Numbered from the stretch's first letter, positions 1 through 10,559 are shown. The stretch is DNA of 64,000 bases from Anastatus disparis (GCA_017163975.1 JAFFSR010000230.1:1259001-1323000), one strand, 5' to 3'. Program-made: numbers and translations. The notes: generated from the letters alone by a model not told the origin.

Positions 1-125
1 GGACCCTTGTATTGTACGTGTGTCATTAAGCAGGTTGCCATCAAAATAAGTTTGCATGATGGAAGATAATCTTTGACTGGAACTTCATTGCTAGCCGTTG
101 TACGCTGGATCTTCCTGGCTGACAT
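1..125 (-). CDS. Unrecognised open frame running off the window edge
   Basis: On the minus strand an ATG at 125 opens a frame that stays open for 41 codons to the left edge. It lies downstream of the second env-like gene of the retroelement, where the 3' LTR or another ORF would be expected. I do not recognise the peptide. Its middle part is fairly hydrophobic with two cysteines. It may be a chance frame or the start of a further element gene. Only the adjoining sequence could decide. Confidence 0.2.
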   Translation of the reverse strand, partial: MSARKIQRTTASNEVPVKDYLPSCKLILMATCLMTHVQYKG

Positions 126-456
126 GGCGCTGATCTAGATAAGGAAATAATAAGAAAACGGTAGTTTTTATATTGAGGAGTGGTGAAAGAGCAGAGTGTG
201 AGAGAGAGAGAAAGGGGGGGGGGAAGAAAACAAAAGGTTATTATGAGCGAGTGATAGTTTTATGAGCTCCTAATACAATGTTAAGCTATGGTGATATGTA
301 AAAACAAATTTTTCATGGGGTGAATGGATTTTTGGTGATGAGGATAGTGGTGATTCAATTGTGACGATCGTTTTTTCTTGTTGCTGGTGAGGTGGTTGTG
401 GTTGTGACTTAGTATTCCTATTGTTGTGTTTTGATCGTGATATATCGGTGTAGGTG

Positions 457-497
457 TCATCTTCTAGAGGCTGGGTGCTGCTGTGTTGGATTGGTTG

Positions 498-539
<42 letters not shown>

Positions 540-2149
540 CTTCTTCTTCTACTGTTGTGTTTGTACAAGTTACTACGGCTTGATGAATTTTTTTCGATCG
601 TGATTTAGTAGTTAACACTGTGTTTGATCTTTTCTTATTTTTTCGTCTGATGTTCTCTGGGCTTAAATTGAATGTGACTTCGCGTGACGTTTGTGTGGTT
701 TCGTGCCTCATGTGGATGATGGTAAGTTCTCTTTGTTTTCTTTTTATCGATGAAATTTTTTTCTGCGTGCGTAGTGTAGTGAGTATTACTACGCAGATGA
801 TTATTACGATAACTGGATATATCGCTATCGATGCATACTGTAGTAGAGGCGCGTTAGTGGTAATCTTGTAGGTTGAATGAGGCCTGTTGATTAAGAGTAA
901 GGCGAGGTCAATCTTATTTGTATAAGTATACATTGTGGTTCCCTTTGTTTCCATGTTGGATGCGTGGAGAACGGTATTCGTCGTGGTAGCATTACACGTT
1001 GGACTTAGCTGGAACAGTCCCGTTCTATGTATACGAATGGTTTCGTCCTCCCTTCCTGGACACGTAATAATTAATTCCTCTGTATCGGTGGTGGTGAAAA
1101 TCCAGTCCTTGCTTTCAGCTAATTATATCCATCTGGTTCCTTGTAATTGGATGTTTTGGACATTGCAGATATCTTCGGAGATGGGGAGATCAAATAATAG
1201 CTACGATTCGCATGTCGTCTTGAAAATTGTACCTTGTAATGTGGTGCAGTTCTTAAGATCTTCAGTGTTGCAGAAGGTGTGATCGTATGTTAGAGGTTGG
1301 ACTATCATTATTTCGTTTTTTGGTTGGATTTGAAGAGCAGTGCCGTTTCCTTGGTATATCGGTATCGCATGGTTTTTATATAATTAAAGAATTTCTTTAT
1401 GGTATATGGGGATGCTAATTTCTATGGTAACTTCGTCTCCTCTGCGGTTAACCTGGGTTTTAAGGAGTATCGCGTTTTCACTATTGAGAGTGTCTCTAAT
1501 ATTGAAAACGCGTACTCTGGGTTCCTCATGATTCCGTATTTGATTGCCCCTCTTGCTTGCTGTTGAGTGAGAAGTGCCGGGTGTACGTTTCCTTTTGTGA
1601 CTTCTTGGACTATGTACTTAATTTGGTGAATCGTACTTGAGGAAACGTCTAATGCATCTTCGAGTGCGATGGTCCATTCTTCTAGTTTGTGCTGGAACTT
1701 TTGATCGAATGTTTGTGTTGGGTCGCGAATGCTCGGTGTTATACTTGAAAACAGAGGCATTATAGGTTGGGTTACCCTTCTTATTTCTGTCTCTAATTCG
1801 GTAATGGCTGTTTTCCTAAGTTTGGCTGGTGGTATCCCTGTTTTGCATAGGTCCTCTGGTATTGTTGTTATGATGTTTGTGATTTTATTGTTTATCATAT
1901 TTATTTTTCTTTTTAGATGTTTTCCTCTGATGTGGATGATGACGCATTTAAATCGGCTGGTAGGATATTCCTGATGTTAAAAGTAGCCGTACTTTTCCAA
2001 TCCTTGGCCTTATATTTCACCTCAGAGATATATTCGAAGTATATCCCTGGTAAGTTGTCCAATAGAGTGATCGAATAAGGAGGCAGGTTTTGGGAAGTCA
2101 CGTTGATAAAGAAGGAGAGGATGACGATTATGGTCGTGTAAGGATACAT
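457..2149 (-). pseudogene. Second env-like glycoprotein gene (env2), frameshifted
   Basis: Three minus-strand frames (2149-1913, 1898-1422, 954-457) line up as parts of one envelope-like gene. The first begins with a hydrophobic signal-peptide-like segment (residues 5-18) and soon after has the same PGIYF-type motif as the start of the upstream env-like gene, so the two look paralogous. The last fragment has a ~20-residue hydrophobic membrane anchor at about 840-770 followed by a Lys/Arg-rich tail, as expected for a class I-like fusion glycoprotein of the gypsy/baculovirus F type. Frameshifts near 1900 and between 1422 and 954 break it. Membrane fusion is the family role. This copy cannot make the full protein as it stands. 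Confidence 0.6.
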
Positions 2150-2467
2150 CTAGATAAAAAAAAGGAAATTTTGTTTAGTATGAGGAGGTCCAAGGTGAGG
2201 ATTAATGGTTAGTTTGGAATACATGCGTGTTAGTTGCATGCAAGACATCTCTTAAGATGTTCTCTGTATACTTTTTTTTTGTGGTACTAATCCTGGTTGT
2301 TTCCATATCCCTGTTATTATCTACTGGGTACTATCTACTGGGATGGAAAGGTTGATGATGTGCATGCATCTAGAACTACAGATTTTATTAGTAACAAGGG
2401 TATGTTTAGTGTTGGTGCGTGCAAATGGATTGTTTGCTTGTCTCTCTCTTTATTATTCTTTCAAAAT

Positions 2468-3979
2468 TTATGTTGGCTTGATTTGGGGTACGAAGTCGTA
2501 AATGTGCGATTCGTGGTCTATTAATGGTTCTTTTGTTTGGGTTCCTGATTCCTTTTTGTAGGTAGGGTTTAGTGTAGAGATCACGTAGTTGTAGATTTTT
2601 CTTTTTTTTATAAATATGATTATCGTTGTTATTATGGTAATTGTGGTTAAGATTAATAAGCTTGATATAATTATGTGTATTATGTCGGAGTGTTTGTCTT
2701 CTTGTTGTGGTGTTATCTTCGTGGGTATAGTATAATTGAAATATTCGTTGAGATCGTTGTTGCCCTTAATGGGGTTTAGTTTAATTGCCTGGGTAAGAGC
2801 GTGGCAGTGGGGTCTTAACTGTATTATGCCTGTTCCCTTAGTAATTTTGGTTGTGGTTAGATTGTTATATGTTATTGATATTTTATCTGTTGTTAGGGTG
2901 ATAAATATCCAAGCGTTGGTTTTTTTTATTTGTATCCATACGGTTTTATTTTATCGTATTTTCCTGAATTCGCAGTTTTTGGTGGGCTTGTTCATTAATA
3001 ATTGTGTTTCGCAATCTTCTTCTAAAAGAATATGGTTGCGTGGTTCGCAATATAGTATGGTGGATATTTTGGAACAGATTTTTATTTGTGTCTGTGTATA
3101 GAAGGTGTGAGTGGTACTATTTCTTTTTATAATTATAAATTCTTCATTTGGTATTATTGTTATTCTACTATCTGGAGTAGTTACTACAGGTATTACGTAT
3201 GCTTGATAGAGAATATGTTCGGTTGGATTGAAAAGGAAGAATTTAAGTTTTAGAATGAGTTCGTGTTTTGACCTTACTGATTAGGTTCGGATTAATCGAT
3301 AAAATTTTTCAGAAAATGCAGGAGCAATGGGTGTAATATTATCTGGCTCTAAGTTTATGTATTGATAGGTTTTGTGGATATCGTTGTACGAAAATAATTG
3401 GTTGCTGATTTTTCCTGTTTGAGCTGCGGTGGACACATCTTTTATGTTTTTATGTAAGTTGAGGTAACTTATTAATATATCTTCTATTTCTACTAATATG
3501 GGTTGTGTTAAAGCTATGTCTTTCATTAGGGGGACTCTAAGCGTTTCATCTTCGGAGAACATAGATATGTTTTTCATAAGTTGGAGTTCTTCCATTAACT
3601 GTCTAATTCTTCTAGCTTCCCTGTTGATTTCGTTATCTATCGAAGTATAGAAGTTGGAGTCTTCGAACGTTGCGTTTAGGTCCATGATTATCTTAATTTC
3701 ATGGTCGGCCAAAGTAATATATTTACGGATTATATTTATTATTGCTTCATGAAGTTGACAGAGCAGTTGATCATTTTGGCATGAGTTGGTCATGGCTTTG
3801 ATATTTTGCAACAGTCCGGTAGAATCATGTGTAATCTCTCTAAAATTTATGTACGTTACTCCTATCCATTCATTGTTCTTATACATTACGGTCACTATTT
3901 TATGAAAGTATATTCCTGGGTTATTTGGTAGGTATTTGATCGAGAAAGGTTGCGTGATGTGAGTGTTAACCTTAACCAT
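2468..3979 (-). pseudogene. First env-like glycoprotein gene (env1), nearly intact frame
   Basis: From the ATG at 3979 one minus-strand frame runs 504 codons to a TAA at 2468-2470, interrupted only by in-frame TAA codons at 3281-3283 and 2951-2953. The first 232 codons contain a PGIYF motif near the N-terminus and long amphipathic helices. The part after the first stop contains several cysteines. A hydrophobic membrane segment lies at about 2670-2600 and is followed by a basic cytoplasmic tail. The size and layout fit the Env of errantiviruses (F-protein type). The translation start has no clear signal peptide, unlike env2, so a spliced or upstream start is possible. A gap of 318 bp separates it from env2. 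Identity as env is inferred from order, membrane topology and family resemblance. Confidence 0.6.
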
Positions 3980-4089
3980 TGTTATTAGGAAGGCATTGTA
4001 TCTGTGGAGTGTGCATCTAAAAAAAAAGAATAGTAGACATTACCTCCTAGTACATAGTATTGTTTGTTTCTTTGTTTTGCTATTATCAG

Positions 4090-4257
4090 CGATTATGCTG
4101 CCATTTTCCTGGTGTCATCTAGCCTTTTGATTAATTCTCCCAAATAAGAGGAATAGGTGTCAGCTTTATCTATGGGCAAAGGGCTGGGTGTTCTAGCAGG
4201 TTTACCAAAAATTAGTTCAAAGGGGGTGAACCCTGTTGATTCGTGTACACTTGTATT
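4090..4257 (-). pseudogene. Integrase C-terminal remnant (catalytic core missing)
   Basis: On the minus strand a short stretch reads a typical end-of-integrase peptide containing TPFELIFGKPAR, followed by a Leu/Arg-rich helix. In gypsy-type integrases this lies just after the DDE core. Upstream, between this point and the RNase H ORF, I see no HHCC zinc finger and no D,D-35-E core. The frame there encodes a Ser/Pro/Lys-rich tract instead. The junction is near 4240-4257, where the peptide changes character abruptly. The element therefore could not integrate on its own. Confidence 0.6.
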
Positions 4258-4999
4258 CACATGTTTTCATGAATTCGGGATAGAATAGTTCTGGAGGTAT
4301 AGTGTCTGAGACCTTGATGGGTGAGTAGTTGACTGAGCGTTCGTCTTCCGTGGAAGATTCGTCGGTGGTGTCAACTTCTGCTATTGCACCTAACCTATTT
4401 GCAAGATTGGGTGTATCAACTTGTCGTTCGCGCTCTATAGGGCTAGAGCGAGCTGCTGGTCGATTTCGGGGTGAAGTATCGTCCCACCAGTAATCATCTA
4501 TTGATTTTGAATTGTCGGAATGTGAACTCCTTCGCTGGCGTGTTTCTATTATGGTTTCCTTAGATTTTTCTTCCTTATCGGTTGATTCTTCTTGTGATGT
4601 CGGGAGTTTAGTTACAGGTGGCCCTTGTGTAATTAGGCTGGGAAGACCGCTTAGTCTTTTCCGTGGAGCGGATGGTTCAATGTTAGAATCAGAATCTTCT
4701 GATTCTTGGAACGTAACCCTTTTTTGGAATTTGTTTGGGCGTATTGGTTTAGGTGGGTTGGAAGTAGACTGTATGGGATTGGAGTAGATGTCCTTTAAGG
4801 GGCGTGAGGCAGTTTTTGTTTGCTGTACTTTTTCACTGCTGGTAGTTGGTTTGGAAACTGTTGTCGGGGGTTTGCGTGTCTTCGGGGGTTCTGATTGGCT
4901 TCGTTTTTCTCTCGCTGGTTGTGAGGGAGAATCCTGTTCTCTGCTAGCATGGCGTGTTCTTACTCGGTCTACTATAGTAGTACCACTCGTGGTTGAGGT
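4258..4999 (-). other. Ser/Pro/Glu-rich low-complexity coding-like tract in pol
   Basis: Minus-strand reading between RNase H and the integrase remnant gives a polar, charged, Ser/Thr/Pro-rich sequence (for example around 4700-4620 and 4420-4330) with few stops. It carries no recognisable domain and looks intrinsically disordered. It follows the AT-hook-like tail of the RNase H ORF and stands where the integrase zinc finger and core should be. It may be a linker left after a deletion or an original part of this lineage's polyprotein. Long plus-strand frames at 4512-5267 are shadows of this region. Confidence 0.35.
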
Positions 5000-5539
5000 T
5001 CATAGTGAGGGTAGAGGCTTGTTTTTAGCACCTAGGGGTCGTCCTCGAGGTTTTGGTGGGGGTGGAGCTTGCAATTTCGCCGAGGAGCTAGTAGGCAAGG
5101 CTATTGCTTCAGTCGGTATGGGATTTCTTGATAGAGCATCGGCATTGACATTGAGTTTACCTGGTTTATGGAAAGATTTATACTCATATTCTCTTAGTCT
5201 AGTTCGCCGTCTTATTAATCGTTGTATGGGTGGTTTTACTGAGTCGATCCATTTAAGCGGTTCGTGATCGCTCATGAGAGTGAATTCTCGTTCATAAAGG
5301 TACGGGTGGAAGTGTAGTACAGCGTATATTATTGCTAAACATTCCTTTTCAGTTGTTGTATAATTCGTCTCGGCAGGTTTCATCATCAAGGACATATAAG
5401 CTACGGGTCGATCTTGTCCTGATTCTCCTTGGCTAAGGACAGCACCTACTGCGTAGTCAGATGCATCGATCGTAAGGATAAAAGGTTTTTCAAAATCTGG
5501 GTGTTGTAATACAGGGGCGCTGCTTAAGGCGTTTTTCAA
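5000..5539 (-). pseudogene. RNase H domain of pol with AT-hook-like tail
   Basis: The 179-codon minus frame carries the Ty3/gypsy RNase H pattern: [16 protein letters not shown] near residues 22-37 (first catalytic Asp), [12 protein letters not shown] (Glu), [10 protein letters not shown] (Asp), and NVNADALSR near residue 134 (final Asp). It ends in a Pro-rich stretch with PRGRPLGAK, an AT-hook-like motif seen in some chromatin-binding integrases. The reading frame differs from that of the reverse transcriptase, with the shift near the A-run at 5700-5710. The RNase H core itself looks complete, but it sits in a disrupted polyprotein. Confidence 0.85.
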
Positions 5540-5689
5540 GTCTTCAAAGCTTTTTTCATGCGCGTCCGTCCATTCGAACCGAACGGTTTTCTTCAGTAAG
5601 TCTGAGAATGGTCCTGCTCTGGCTGAGAATCCTTCAATGAATCTACGATAATATCCGGCTAAGCCTAAAAACTGTCAGATGTTAGTTTG

Positions 5690-6722
5690 GCATTTTAGTC
5701 GGGAAAAAACTCCTGACAGCTTCCGTCTTTTTAGGATCTGGTTTAACTCCTACTTTTGAAATGACGTGGCCTAAATATTCTACTTCGGTGCGTATGAATT
5801 CGCACTTGTGAGGTTGTAATGAGAGTTTTGCGTCAAGTAATCGGTTGAATAGTTGTCGTACCTTTTTTTCGTGTTCTACTAGGTCTGAAGCAAAGATGAT
5901 GACATCATCTAGGTAAACTAATAGTTCTCAGTCCTGTAAACCTAATAAAACTAGGTTCATGAGCCGCTGAAAAGTAGCTGGAGCCGAGCAAAGACCAAAT
6001 GGCATTCTTATGTATTGGTAATGTCCTGTGGAAGAGCTAAAGGCGGTTTTGTGTCAATCTGACTCAGTGACTTCTATTTGATGAAAACCACTTGCTAAGT
6101 CGAATATCGAAAAATATTTTGCTCCTCCTAGGCGATCTAAGATCTCAGTTATATTTGGTAATGGGTGAGCGTCCCCAATTGTTTTTTCATTAAGAGCTCG
6201 GTAGTCGATTACCATGCGCCATCTCTTGTTTCTTTTCGAATCATTTTTCTTAGGGACTATCCACAAAGGTGAGTTATAGGGTGATCTGGAATTTTCTATT
6301 ATTCCATCTTTTAACAATTTCGAGACTTAGCGTTGTATTTCTTCCCTATGGGCTGGGGGATATCAGTATTGTTTTACGAATACCGGTGCATCGTTTATCG
6401 TGGGTATTCTATGTTTTAGTACGTCGGTCGCTGGAAGCTTGTCGCCAGACAAGTGGAATAACTGGGGAAAATCTGCAACGATTTTGAGGACGTGTTGTCT
6501 CTCTTCGTCGTTTAGATGTTCTAACCGCAGACTGTCTAAAATTTTCTGCAGTCTTTCGTCTTCCGGTAGGTCTAATTCAGATTCTTTGCTACTGAAGGAT
6601 TCCTCTGACTCTTCAAACATGTCATAGGGTTGTAATTCCTGAGGAGAAATTTCTATTTCAGCATCTTCTTCGTGCGAGTTGATTGCCATGACTGTGCATT
6701 TTTGCAGTTTATTCGTCACCAA
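5690..6722 (-). pseudogene. Reverse transcriptase domain of pol
   Basis: One minus frame contains the Ty3/gypsy RT blocks: SRSPYNSPLWIVPKKN and RWRMVIDYRALNEKT near 6290-6200, catalytic block A FDLASGFHQIEV near 6100-6075, and the YLDD box at 5904-5915. In-frame stops interrupt it at 6363-6365 (TGA), near 6327 (TAA) and at 6054-6056 (TGA). The domain makes DNA from the element RNA. The two aspartates of YLDD are preserved in the frame, but the stops make this copy non-functional unless read through. Confidence 0.85.
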
Positions 6723-6928
6723 AGCTTCGCCGATGAATATATTTTCGGGCGTATTAAGTCTGGGAATGTAACCTGTATTAAGGTCGAGGGGGTTAGGTCG
6801 ATCGTGATGGGTGTTTTGGATCGAGCCTATAAGATATATCTTGTAGGCTTTGGTGCTCGATATTCGTAATTGATAAATCTTATTGGGCGTATTGGTTGAG
6901 AAGAGGTTATAAGTGCGTTATCGTGAAA

Positions 6929-7210
6929 TTAAATTTCCGCAAACTCGTTTCTTAGGAAATCCACGCCTAGGATACCTGATGCTGGTATAGGTAAAGTTCC
7001 TGTTACTGCTTGAAATTTGATCGGTTTGTTGAACAGTGTGATTTCCGTGGATCCTGCTGTATTGAAGGAATCTGTAGTGATGCCTGTGATGGTCATGGCC
7101 TCATGCGCAGCTATGAGTGGTCGAGGGTTTAATGCTCTTACGCGAATTAAGTTAATTTTTGCTCCAGTGTCTATTAGAAACTCTGTTCTTCCTTTTAATT
7201 CTGGTGCCAT
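6929..7210 (-). pseudogene. Retropepsin-like protease domain of pol
   Basis: The 93-codon minus frame shows FLIDTGAKINLI near residues 11-22, the Asp-Thr-Gly active site of retroviral-type aspartic proteases, and GILGVDFL near residue 80, the conserved C-terminal flap/helix motif. In the family it acts as a dimer to cut Gag-Pol. It lies in a different frame from gag and RT, which in this group is usual for gag-pol frameshifting but may here also reflect decay. The domain itself looks intact. Confidence 0.8.
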
Positions 7211-7961
7211 AAGTACTATTACTGGTACAGACCCTTTTCGAGGGATTCCTCCTGTAGGTCCGTTGCAGTTATAAATTTTAATGCAAGTGGGCGCTCTGTA
7301 TTGGGTTCGCTCGTCGGGGCGTCCGTCTGACGAGCAGGCGAGAAGTTTAGAGCTTCTGGGCGGTAGTTAGGTTGTGGATATTGAAGCTAATACGGTGGTA
7401 CGTAAGGGTACGGGTAAGGATACGGCATTGGTTGCATAGATGTTATAGGCATATATGGATAATGCGCCTGCGGCATGTAATGAGGACGTTGTGACGAGGC
7501 TGTCCCCGGTTCTACGTATCCCGTAGGTGTTCTTGGGTTTATGATTCTTAAATTCTGGGCTCTGAAGTTATATGTGTTGTCTCTTTCATTGGGATAGTAA
7601 TTATTATATCCTTTATTAGGAGAATCAACAGGGCTATGTGATCGAGTGTTAGGTCTTTTATAGGTGTCATATCCGAATCTTCCTCTTTCGTCTCGTCGAG
7701 GAGAATCGTCGAGTGGGCATAAGATCTATAATCTTGTTCGTTCCTTGCGGCGGATGGGGTTCTTCTATAAGAGTCGTTTCCAAAACGTCCAATTGAATCG
7801 GATCGATTATAGAGCCTATAGCTTTGTTCATTCCTGTTTTTTCAGGGTTGATGGTCATCCTGAAATCGTACTTCTCCTGGGGTCTCTCTAGGTTTCTCAG
7901 TTGCTTCCATTAAGTGAAGAGATCCCTTTCGTTCGTTAGACGAATGCATATCTCTTTTAAT
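7211..7961 (-). pseudogene. Gag C-terminal / gag-protease junction, degenerate
   Basis: The minus strand here reads short frames (for example 7858-7667) rich in Arg, Pro, Tyr and Asn. A Gly/Pro/Tyr-rich tract lies near 7480-7380 and basic motifs near 7700-7680. This fits the basic, disordered nucleocapsid end of an errantivirus Gag, which often lacks a CCHC knuckle. I see no zinc knuckle. Several frame changes occur, so no single product can be assigned. Confidence 0.4.
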
Positions 7962-8975
7962 TCATTGGGCAATTTTTAGTGCTGCTTTTAAAGTTTCTGG
8001 TTCTTGTACACTTACTGCGTACAATAGGTCATCTGAAAGACCTCTCTTGAAGGACTCTAAGGCTATTCCTTCTAGCATAGTGGTCATATGTGGCACTTGA
8101 GCTTCCTGAAATTTTTCCGTCAGAGATGCAGTGGCTCCTTCCATGAAACGTTTAATTCTGCTATAGAACTCAATGAGCGTTTCGTTTCTCCGCATTCTTA
8201 TGTCTTGTATTTCGGCGCAGTAATGGAAGTAGGTTTTCTTGGGAGAAAAATATTCCTTTAATGCATTTTTAAGATTCTCGAGCGATGTCATTTGCGTTCT
8301 ACTAACGGCGCCCCTTGCTGTGTCACGAAGTTTGGCGACGACTCCCTTGAAGAAGGCATTGTGTATTCCCTCTGGGCAAATAGTTAGTCTATTCTCTACG
8401 TCCTGTAGGAAGGTTTTATGGGACATATTTTTACCGTCGTATGGAGGAATGTGTAGCAGTGCTTGTTATACCGCCATGCATTCTCCCATGGTATTCAGCA
8501 GAGCATCAGTGATGTTCTGATGATGCGTAAGATTTGCCATTCCTTCAGCCATGGCTTCTTCTCCTTATATCATAACTTATAAGGACTCTACTAGGGCTTC
8601 AAGGGCGCTAAGATCTTGACTGCGGTTATTTGAGTATCCGTGGCACTGCTGATTGTCTTCCTTATAACCTTGTGGTGTATTGAGATTGTTTAATAGAGGG
8701 TCATACGTTCTTGGATGTAATGTGTCCTTGGATGTGTACAAGTTTGGTGGGTTATTAACAGGGGTGTCCTGAATGGTAATAATCTCGGTTATCTCTTCGT
8801 CGTAAGCTTTGTAGGCACTGTAAAATTCTGTGATGTTTTTGAAAGCTGCTGCACCGATGCGGTTTACGCGTGCTGTTGCGATGATTTCGGCAGTGTCCAA
8901 TTTCCTTCCAATGGCGTTTTCAATTTGTTCCCTTTTTCTTTGTATTCTCTTCCAATTGTCACGAGTTCTGCTCAT
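7962..8975 (-). pseudogene. gag: gag of the errantivirus-like element, three internal stops
   Basis: A single minus frame of 338 codons from the ATG at 8975 to the stop at 7962 is interrupted only by TAA codons at 8577-8579, 8565-8567 and 8466-8468. The C-terminal part (8426-7962) has the Retrotrans_gag pattern: a helical domain with an aromatic/basic centre (ALKEYFSPKKTYFHYCAEI) and a segment like LIEFYSRIKRFMEG that resembles capsid domains of gypsy-type Gag. The first 17 bases overlap the end of the upstream ORF (start and stop share 8959-8975), which suggests coupled translation or a former fusion. Gag would form the capsid shell. All three interrupting codons are TAA. Confidence 0.75.
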
Positions 8976-9441
8976 CTAGTATATCTTCCTTTAATGCGTA
9001 GACAACACGACTTACTGGGGGTTTGTTTGGTTTTAAAAGATTTAGTAATTCCTTTTCTGTATCCCCTTCTTTAGGGTTTTCCTTGTTGTCCAGGATATAG
9101 TCTAGGAATCGTTGGTCGATTTCGCTTCCGTCGTATGATTGAAGAGGGGTCTGGTTATTGTTTCCTCGAGCTATGTTTACTAATTCAATACAGTTCATAG
9201 GGGTGTCCGGGTACGTCCCGTGAATAGTAATTGAATGGATCTCTAGGGGTGATAAAATCTGTTGTAATCTTTTAATTATAGCGAGATTTTTGATTTCTCT
9301 TATCTTAAACATGAAGCGCGACGATGTGTTTAAATTGATTTTTAATTGTGAGAGTTTTTCCGTGAACTCTATGATAAGGATGTCTATTTCTGACAGTCGA
9401 TTATCTAGCCTGGTAAATTTTCCTTTTAACCACCCGTGCAA
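8959..9441 (-). CDS. Unrecognised 160-codon ORF directly upstream of gag (ORF-B)
   Basis: This intact minus frame ends 17 bases inside gag. Its N-terminal third is a probable coiled coil (heptad-like Leu/Ile spacing, residues 12-40). The middle has a hydrophobic/aromatic stretch and the C-terminal third is acidic and Pro/Asn-rich. No known family is recognised. It is in another frame from gag and carries no stops, while neighbouring gag, RT and env frames do. It may be an N-terminal extension of Gag, an accessory protein, or a relic. The overlap with gag argues that it was translated. Confidence 0.45.
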   Translation of the reverse strand: MHGWLKGKFTRLDNRLSEIDILIIEFTEKLSQLKINLNTSSRFMFKIREIKNLAIIKRLQQILSPLEIHSITIHGTYPDTPMNCIELVNIARGNNNQTPLQSYDGSEIDQRFLDYILDNKENPKEGDTEKELLNLLKPNKPPVSRVVYALKEDILDEQNS

Positions 9442-9517
9442 AGTTTTATGTCTAATAAGACAACCGAAATGGCGGACCCTTAGTGTGTTCGCTCTTTCTT
9501 GCAGGGCTATCAGCGCG

Positions 9518-9889
9518 TCATCCTGTATTTTGTAAACTTCGTCGAACTTCCTTCCCCACTATTCGCAGCGATATAGCCTCTCGTCTATGTTGCTTAGAAC
9601 GCCAGGCATATAGGTTGAGTATGGAGTAGAATAAGTTTTTCGAGATCTTTAAATTTCTCACTTCCTTAGTAATTTCCGCTATTGTGTTTAGAGTTGCGCT
9701 TAATCGAGTTTCTAGTTTACCTGTTCTCTCAATGGCCCAGCAACGAGTTACCTCTGTATTTAGCGCTTGTCGTTTGTATTTATCTTCTAATATGTATAAT
9801 TGTTTTTGTAGTTCGTTTATTATTTGTACACGGGGGGGGGGGGGTTCTTGGTGATTAATACCTGCGTTTTGTGTATGTAATGTGTACAT
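9518..9889 (-). CDS. Unrecognised 123-codon ORF at the 5' end of the element (ORF-A)
   Basis: The minus frame opens at 9889, next to a (TA)n tract, and reads a Pro-rich start (from a G11-13 run on the plus strand at 9832-9844) followed by Leu/Lys/Glu-rich helices that look like a coiled coil. It ends 76 bases before ORF-B and is in a different frame. No homology is recognised. The homopolymer run is a likely place for a length error or frameshift, so the true start may be elsewhere. With ORF-B it forms an unusual coding block ahead of gag. Confidence 0.35.
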   Translation of the reverse strand: MYTLHTQNAGINHQEPPPPRVQIINELQKQLYILEDKYKRQALNTEVTRCWAIERTGKLETRLSATLNTIAEITKEVRNLKISKNLFYSILNLYAWRSKQHRREAISLRIVGKEVRRSLQNTG

Positions 9890-9890
9890 A

Positions 9891-9895
<5 letters not shown>

Positions 9896-9942
<47 letters not shown>
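9896..9942. repeat. (TA)n microsatellite
   Basis: About 23 TA units. It separates the coding part of the retroelement from 240 bp of unassigned sequence before the Tc1-like element. Similar tracts lie at 502-535, 14578-14591, 15938-15980 and 16184-16217. Confidence 0.95.
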
Positions 9943-9945
<3 letters not shown>

Positions 9946-10559
9946 TAGGTCGTTATTTCCCAAAACTTACTGAGCATCGCTCCCAACCCTTAGATCGATG
10001 TGTTTATACTAAAAATTGAAAAAGCAGCTGGAATACCTTGTTGGAATAGAGATTTAACCTTGCCAAATTGCAAAAAAACCGTATTTTTTATTATTTGTTC
10101 TTATTTTTCTTTTTTCTACATACAGCTATGACTGGAAAAAAAATTTTAAGACCCTTTTTAACACTTTTTCTATTGCCGTAAGTTAAAATAATATCTTATA
10201 GGGTGATTTTAGAGCCGAGAAGAATTTTCTTTCCGAATTGTTGCTTTCGAAATATTGAAAAATTTTACTCAAACGGGTTTATTCTCGTGTATTTTAAGGT
10301 TAAAAGTACTTTATAATTTTTTTTCATTCGAACACCCAACATAACTTTGAAGTAGGCTTAAAAATCTTCAATTTCCTTTTTTATAAAAGTTTCTAGGTGC
10401 TTCTGATACTGAGATATGGCCATTTGAATTTAATAGGAAATTTGTAGAATAAAATCTGTAAACATCGTGAGCATGCAATTGACTATTAACTTGCTCTGAT
10501 CACTAATTCTGTTTCAAAGCACATAGAAACGGTCTAAGTTAAGTAAATACCCATATAGA

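Larger units (their letters stand above)
1..9945 (-). mobile_element. Errantivirus-like (Ty3/gypsy, env-bearing) LTR retroelement, defective
   Basis: Read on the minus strand, the order is two small ORFs, gag, retropepsin, reverse transcriptase, RNase H, integrase C-terminus, then env-like genes. This is the gag-pol-env order of insect errantiviruses. Every gene except the two 5' ORFs carries in-frame stops, frameshifts or a deletion. The element differs from the standard plan in three ways: extra ORFs before gag, no integrase catalytic core, and two consecutive env-like genes. Neither LTR, primer-binding site nor polypurine tract could be identified. The 3' LTR may lie left of the window, and a (TA)n tract plus a Tc1-like insertion lie where the 5' end should be. 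Family assignment rests on the protein motifs. The limits given are those of the recognisable content, not true ends. Confidence 0.8.

Noticed and set aside
620..3101. Plus-strand ORFs across the env-like region
   Set aside because: Antisense to the env-like genes. Hydrophobic only because of T-rich sequence.
4512..5267. Long plus-strand ORFs (91 and 159 codons)
   Set aside because: They are antisense shadows of the RNase H and linker part of the minus-strand pol. The minus frames carry the recognisable motifs.
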